64,000 nt of DNA from Loxodes magnus (lineage: Eukaryota > Ciliophora > Karyorelictea > Loxodida > Loxodidae): contig CAMPDV010000124.1 in NCBI GenBank assembly GCA_946699065.1, forward strand, positions 248,001 through 312,000. The letters run 5' to 3'. Below the pieces are notes generated by a model. That model had not been told where the DNA came from. It did not search any database and saw only the letters and a program-made list of their open reading frames with translations. This document shows positions 57,538 through 64,000 of this stretch, piece by piece (positions within the stretch are counted from its first letter, which is position 1; each line of letters begins with the position of its first letter). The position numbers were made by a program, and so were the translations under genes.

Positions 57538-60500
57538 TAGCTGATACAAGCTAAATTTAAAAAGTATGCTTATTTTTATTATAAAATTAAGATTTATTAA
57601 CAATAGCATACATTTTATTTACAATTTTATTAGATAGTAATAATTAGATAGAAAGTCACTAAAAAATGTTCATTTTAATGTCTAGATTAGAAAAGTTAGA
57701 AAATTAAATAAACTATTAAGTCAAACCTAAAATTAAAGATATGCTAAAGAATATATTTTTAATTAGATCCTAATCATTTAAATAGTTAGCTAGATTTAGA
57801 AGTCTTATTTGGTAAACATTTCTAAGAATCTTTCAAACTTAGTCATTTATCGGTGAGTTATCTTCTGTTAAACTTTCAAAAATAAATCTAGAAAATGAAA
57901 AAAATTAATTTTCCTTTAATTTAAAAAAGTATTAAAGATATAATAAAGCAAGCTTTACTTTAAGTAAGTAATTATTATTTCTTACCTATATTGGCTTTTA
58001 GAAAGATATGAAGTTCTTTCTCTATCTATTCCTTTTTAAAAAGTGTATATAGACCTTTAATGTTGATTTAGCAAGAGTGCAAATCCTAATTAATAGTTTT
58101 AAACATCTTTTAAAATAAAGATTGTATAACTAAATCTAAAATAGTAGTAATAATAAAGATAATCTTTCTACTTTCTCATTATTTTAAGAAGAAAGAAAAA
58201 AGTAAGCTTAAATAAACTTCAAATAGAGGCATATTGCTATATCTAATTAAATAAGATCTAGAACTGTATTTACATTAATTACTTATAGTAGTCATAAATC
58301 ATAATCATGCTTAACTTACTACAAAATAGCTTTTTGCTAATTTTCACTTAATTTTCGGACAAATAGAACATGTTATTAATTTAATAGGAGAGAAAGGAAA
58401 AAATCTTAAAGATGACAGTTAAAAAGTTGATAAAAGGAAATTAAAGATAGGAATAGTTTATAATTAATATAAATAAGAAAATTTACATCTAATAAAGAGT
58501 AATTTATTTGTGATTTAACTAAAGGACTTTATTATGTTTTTAATGCTTGGAATTAATATTAGTTAATTAAATTAAATAATTTGAAAAAAATTAAGCAAAC
58601 TATCATAATATTCCTTTTAGTTCTTTGTGATCTAGCGATTGTTATAATACCGCAATTAAATTTGATCCTTATCCTTTATTTTGTTATTACTTAGATTAAT
58701 TTTTACAGATATAGGATTTATATAAGAGGAAATAAGAAGCTTAAATATTAAAGAAGATCTTAATAAATCCTACACTTATCATCTAATTTATAGGGAATTT
58801 TCTCTAGTAGACTAAAGAAAAAAGGAATAAGATAAAGCTATTAAACATAATTATAAAACATACAAGACATATGCAAGTGCTCAATACAGCTAAAGGCTTT
58901 CTTTAAGATATCTGAGCTAAACGAAGCAGAAATTGCTTTTTTTAAATATTCATATGCATTCAGTCTAATGTAGGTACTTGCTTAGATAAAGAATAAAATG
59001 AGAAATTTAGAAAAAAACAAGGAAGCAGAATTATATTATATATCAAAATATCTTATTGTTAGTAAAGCAAATCCTAACTAAATAAAACAATGATTCTTAA
59101 ACAATTGAAGGTTTAAGTAGCATAGAGTATAACAAGATATAATTAGAGTTAATTTAAATTTCATACTAAGCTATTATAAATTATCTTCATTGTATTTAAA
59201 ATACAAAATTAAAAGGATCTAGTATATTTAATAAAGATTACTTATTTCAAGTTTAAATAAGAATGGTTTAACTAAAATATTTGGTATTTATTAATAAACT
59301 TAAACAAGAAGATAAAACAAAGTTCATTGATAAAATTACCAAAGTCTACCAATTTGTTTGTGATCAAAGAGGTGATAAGTAAAGGGAAAGGCACTATTGA
59401 ATAAAAGTATTTATAGCATTTTAAAAACTTAAAGTTATAAAAACATGATAGGGAGTAGCTTCATAGAAATTAAAATATAAAATAAAGGAAACTTAAAATT
59501 AATTTCATTTAATTTAGTAAATTGAGTAACTATAAGTGATTTGAAAAATAGATAGAAGAGAGTTTTAGTCAAATTGTCAAAGTAAATTTACTTCTAAAAT
59601 AAACTCTAAAATTTTGAAAAATTAGCAGGCAAATATATTTGAAAGTTTTGAGTAATAGTTTTGCTTTAATATGTATGAAGCAAATTAATAAAAATCTACA
59701 ATTAAGCTAAACTCATAACTAACAAATTATAAACTAGCTCATAAGCATAAAACATCGATATCGCCTCTTTTATATAATAAGTTTAAAGATAGGTCTACGC
59801 AATCTATGATAAACGGTAGTACTTATTTAGATCAAAATATACTAAATATAATTAAGAAGTTAAAGAGAATAGATAATTAAGCTTTATATATAATATAAAA
59901 AAGAATTTTCTTCAAAGCAATTATTATTAATAATATAGATCTAATAATATAAGAAGCTATTACAGATTAAAGGCTAATGAAACTAAATAAGATACCATTA
60001 TAATTTAACAAGAAAAATAAGTTAATACATTTATTATTAGCACATCATTTACAATATAATCAAGCCTTGCTAGAGTATTGTAAAGGATTAAATAATCTGC
60101 TTTAAGCTTTTAGTTTATTAGTGAAAGTTATTAGCTACTATTTTATAAGATAGACAGGATACAAATATTTATAAAATTAAAAGTATAGTCATAATGGATA
60201 CTATTATTTATAAGCATAAAACCAAGATAAATTAATATCCACAAGATATTTAAATAAATTTCACGTTTTTTAATAATTATGTATCATACAAAAAGGCATA
60301 GAATATCAAATATCAAATATCGAATGTATCTTTGGCCAAAGATTAGTTTATAGATAAAGTTTCATTTTATTGCTATAATAGGAAGTAAAAGACCAAGAAT
60401 GGCAATCAGATACATTAATCAGTTCATTAAAACTAAATCTAAGTGTAAAAGTAATAAAATAGTTCTAAGAAACTAGATGCTTAGTGTGAACATAATATTG

Positions 60501-63500
60501 TAGGTTTTCCTCTGATTAATAAAAGGCAGATAAAGTTAATTTTGCTAGCAAATTTTTAACTTTATTTGAACTAGAGGAATTAAGAGAATAGAATAGCTTA
60601 ATGAAGCTTGTTTGTAAAAAATGTAAATTTAGTTCCTACTCTTAGATAATTTTGCAATCATTTAAAGTCACTTAAAACTATCCTAGTAGAAATAAATTAC
60701 CTTATCTTATCTTTCAAATTCAGATGTTTTTTATTGTATTTTAAGTGGAGTAGTTTGATGGACTATATTCCAGTTGTGTTGATATAGTTTAAGTAATAAT
60801 ATTACATAAAATAGCAGTTAAGTTCTCTTCTACTTATCATGTTTAAAGTATTTTTGTAATCATTTATTCAGATGTTTTTATATATTCTAACTTTAAACTC
60901 TTTAGTAAGTTTAGTGTTCTATTAATAAGAGCTAATTTTCGAACTAATTAAATAATTTGTAATTCTTAATCTAAAAATTACATATGAGACAGTCTTCAAT
61001 TCCATTGCTTTAATTTAAGAAAGAAATATAAATTTATGCAACTTCTCTAGATTTACAGATCTATACTTCAAAATTAAAGAGGATATATTTTGTAAAAAAA
61101 ATGGTCAGCACATATTTTTTGCTATTTTTGTTTTTGAGCAAGAGTGTGATTTATGAATTTACTCACTAAGTTATATTCCTGTAGTGCTTTTAAAAACTTA
61201 TATTTTGAAAAAATTGGTTTCTTTTTGATTTTCCTTTCTTAGTTAGCGCTTATTCTTAATACTTAAATTTTTTTTGCCAATTAGATTGCCTTTTCTTTCA
61301 AAATTTTTAAATTAAAAATAGTCCTTCTGCATTATTAAAGTAAGGATTATCTGCTTAATGAGCAAGTTAATTTTCCATCTCTAAATATTTATGAACATCT
61401 TGGTTTAGAATCGTTAATTCATTAGTTTAAATTTTTGTAATTAAAGGTTTTTCTCTTTCCAGATGCTTGCATCTTTTAAGAATTTTTTTTCAAAATTATG
61501 ACCTTAATTTCCGATTTTTTTAAGAAAATCCTTATATTTAGGGCACTTATTCAATGTCTATTGACTTATTTCTGAACTTTGATTAGCAATTTGCAATTTT
61601 AAAGATATTAGCATTATTTTTAAGTTTCAGGTTTTTATTAGCATTCTAATAAAACTCCTATCACAGAATGATTCAATCAAATAATTTTAGCCCAATCAAA
61701 TTTTAATTATTCCAAGTCTTTCAAATTTTTAATTTGCATAATTCCTTTATAATTTATCCTTCAAAGTTTTAATCGCAGCTAGATTAATAAATTTTTAATT
61801 CATACCAATATTCATTTATAATGTAGTCAGAATGTCTGCATTTTGATAAATTAAAAGTACAATATTACTAATATAAAACTATTTCTTTTCTAGCTCTCTG
61901 CCTTTTCTTATAACTGATAATTCAATTTTATTTAATTATTAAGGAAACATCCTTGTAGAGTCTAGCTTGGACTATTTTTTGATTCAAAGTACTTTAATAA
62001 CTTTACCATAGTCTGTATAAATAATTATATACCTATAGCTTTAACTATCTTTTAGATTAAGTTTATTTTATTTATTACTATTTCCCCTTATCTTAATAGT
62101 CTATTTAGAAGCAAATTAATGAGAAATATATAAATTAAATCTTTTAATGTTTCTAATTATTTTAATAATTATCTATGTTCTACCAAGTTTAATTGATAGT
62201 CTGTTGCTCTTCCTGAAATATAATTATTCTAATTTCTTTTTGTTTATATATAAAAAGTCTAACTATGCATATCTTTTATTATTTATTAAACTTCAGGATT
62301 TAATTCTTACATCATAAGTTTAAGTTTTAGATTGATTATCTTAAGTTATTTCCTACTATCTGTAAGGAGCATTTAAATTAGGGTTTTACTATTAATATTA
62401 ATTTTGATATATTGAGATTAAATTAACTACCTTCATTAAATGCCTTATATCTATTTTAAGAGTTTACTCTTCTTCCTTTCTTTTCTATTGCTATTTAACT
62501 ATTCTATATTAACTCTTTTATTTTCATACTCAGTTTTTATTTTAAAATGTGGTAAAATCTTCTTAATAGAGACCAAATACTCTATCTATTATTTATTTAA
62601 TTATAAAGCGCTTTATTTTAAAGTATAATAGTAGATGCCTGTTAAAATACCTTAATTTCTTAGCAATAGTATCTTTCATATCTATAGTTACAAGTACTAT
62701 TGACATAGATCACTTTAATTATATTTTAATTAATTTAATAACTTATCGCTTTAATATCGTTCTACTTTTGATATCCTATAGCAAATATAAGCTGTTTTAT
62801 AAATAATAGGACTCTAATTTTAGTTTATTAATAGTTTATTTTAGCTTCTAAGTATTCTAAGGATAAGTTAATCAGAGAGAGGCATAAGCATTTTTACTTA
62901 GGCTTAAAAGAGAGTCACTTTATTAAACTGTAAATGCTAAATAAAAGTAACTTGTTTGGAGTATTAAAGAAAGGGTGCAAATATATACCTAACGTTGCTT
63001 TGTATAAGAACTGAAAGAATTGATAAAACTTAGTATTTTTATAGTAAGCGAGAATACTCTTTAGATCATAAACAATAAGAACAAGTAGCTGATAAAATGT
63101 TATTCCTTAATGTGGAAAAGAGATGTTTTTAATAGCAGATATTATTAAATTCTACTATAAAGAATTTGATTGAAACGAAGTCAGAAACTAAATAAATGAT
63201 AATGTCTTCAACTCTAAAATATAATTCAGAATTTGAAAAATTAGAACTATTAGCTCCATAAACTACTAATAGCAAGCTGGAATATGGATTATTATTTGAA
63301 TGCATTAAGATTGCTCTAAATTACAAATGAAGATAAAATAGTTTGATTCCAGATGAAAGGCCAGATATATTTATTAAGAAATAAAGCAAATAGATTTTAT
63401 ATAATGCAATACTAAACTGACAAAGTGAACTATTAAACTTCTCAAAGTCTTGAGTAAGATAAAGATTTTGGTAGCATACCAAAATAAAGTAGCTTAATTT

Positions 63501-64000
63501 TCCTTTTAAGTTTATGATCTTAAAAGGAATAGTTATTAAACTTTATTAATATTGATTATTTGTATACTTAAGCATTAATTATTAAGTATAAATCTATTTT
63601 ATAACTACTATATTATCCTTCATTTAAATTAATCATTCTGTAATCTATAATCATAAAAATGTTTAAACTTACCAATTTAATTATATTATTATATCACAGT
63701 GGTAAATTTTAAGTATTAATGCTAACCTTTATAATAAATATTCTAGTAAGCCTATTTAGTATCTTATACTTTTGGTATTCAAACTATTAATCTACTTAAT
63801 TAATAATATTTGATATTATAGTTTATTAAGCTAAGTTTAACTTACTACTTTATAATTTAAATTTTTATAATTTACTTATCTTCTAAGCTAAACTATTAAG
63901 AAATGCTTTATATTTGTTTAATCACTTAAATCAAATATTTAATATACTCTTATAATTGCTCTTTTTAGTTTGTCTTTAAACTAAAAAAGATCAATAATAT
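57538..64000. repeat. Large direct duplication, copy B (runs off window)
   Basis: Same orientation as 5564-12976, with many small indels and substitutions. It begins 178 bp after the marked end of the kinase gene at GCTGATACAAG. It contains the counterpart of the giant minus-strand coding region. Confidence 0.85.
61200..64000 (-). pseudogene. Copy B of the giant membrane/coiled-coil gene, truncated by window
   Basis: Minus-strand protein matches copy A, for example L-Q-I-A-N-Q-S-S-E-I-S-Q-Q near 61595-61560, H-K-Y-L-E-M-E-N near 61395, and D-Y-G-K-V-I-K-V near 62010 against D-Y-G-K-I-I-E-V in A. Several indels relative to A are not multiples of three, for example +2 near 62020, so this copy looks decayed. 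The 5' part lies beyond 64000. Confidence 0.4.

Noticed and set aside
1-64000. CRISPR array, telomere repeats, rRNA genes, bacterial operons
   Set aside because: No regularly spaced repeats, no C4A2/C4A4-type telomere tracts and no rRNA-like sequence were seen; codon use and introns are eukaryotic.

Overview
The window is about 80% A+T and looks like nuclear DNA of a ciliate with an ambiguous genetic code. Proteins become readable only if UAA and UAG are read as Gln and internal UGA as Trp. Four paralogous WD40 genes all end at a UGA placed two codons after their final K-W-[KR]-I motif. The same Trp position that is UGA in earlier WD repeats is UGG in the last repeat of each gene where Trp is present. 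This matches a karyorelict-type code (UAR=Gln, UGA=Trp or stop, as in Loxodes) or a Condylostoma-like code, and it argues against Tetrahymena or Paramecium. Two intact WD40 genes carry one intron each, of 20 or 21 nt. The organism assignment is inference. Because no codon is an obligatory stop under this code, open length alone proves nothing; calls rest on motifs, paralogue comparison and frame conservation.

Layout. 1-260: start of a TPR protein (minus). 3.9-5.0 kb: decayed TKL-like kinase (minus). 5.56-12.98 kb: copy A of a >6.4 kb direct duplication whose copy B runs from 57.54 kb to the window end; a very large, partly decayed minus-strand coding region covers copy A and extends to 16.74 kb. 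18.3-18.86 kb: broken TPR/kinase remnant. 19.2-22.1 kb: WD40 gene 1 with upstream flank. 22.1-29.1 kb: a mobile-element cluster next to a tRNA-Arg(UCU), holding two ORF1-like genes, a broken LINE (endonuclease, SINE insertion, reverse transcriptase) and two 405-bp SINE-like elements in inverted orientation. 29.9-40.1 kb: WD40 genes 2 (frameshifted), 3 and 4 with more ORF1-only elements and a third SINE copy. 40.3-54.3 kb: an intact ORF1-type gene, more decayed ORF1-type remnants, several GC-richer SINE-like insertions sharing a 3' hairpin, one insertion with a perfect 16-bp target duplication, and a second RT fragment. 55.6-57.4 kb: a protein kinase gene with a membrane segment, directly before copy B.

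The only genes that look fully intact are WD40 genes 1, 3 and 4, the ORF1 genes at 27.8 and 40.3 kb, the truncated TPR gene, and the tRNA. The rest reads as gene-poor, transposon-rich DNA in which gene families spread by segmental duplication and decayed, and in which LINE, ORF1-only and SINE elements keep inserting into ATTTATTT-like or ATT-repeat sites.
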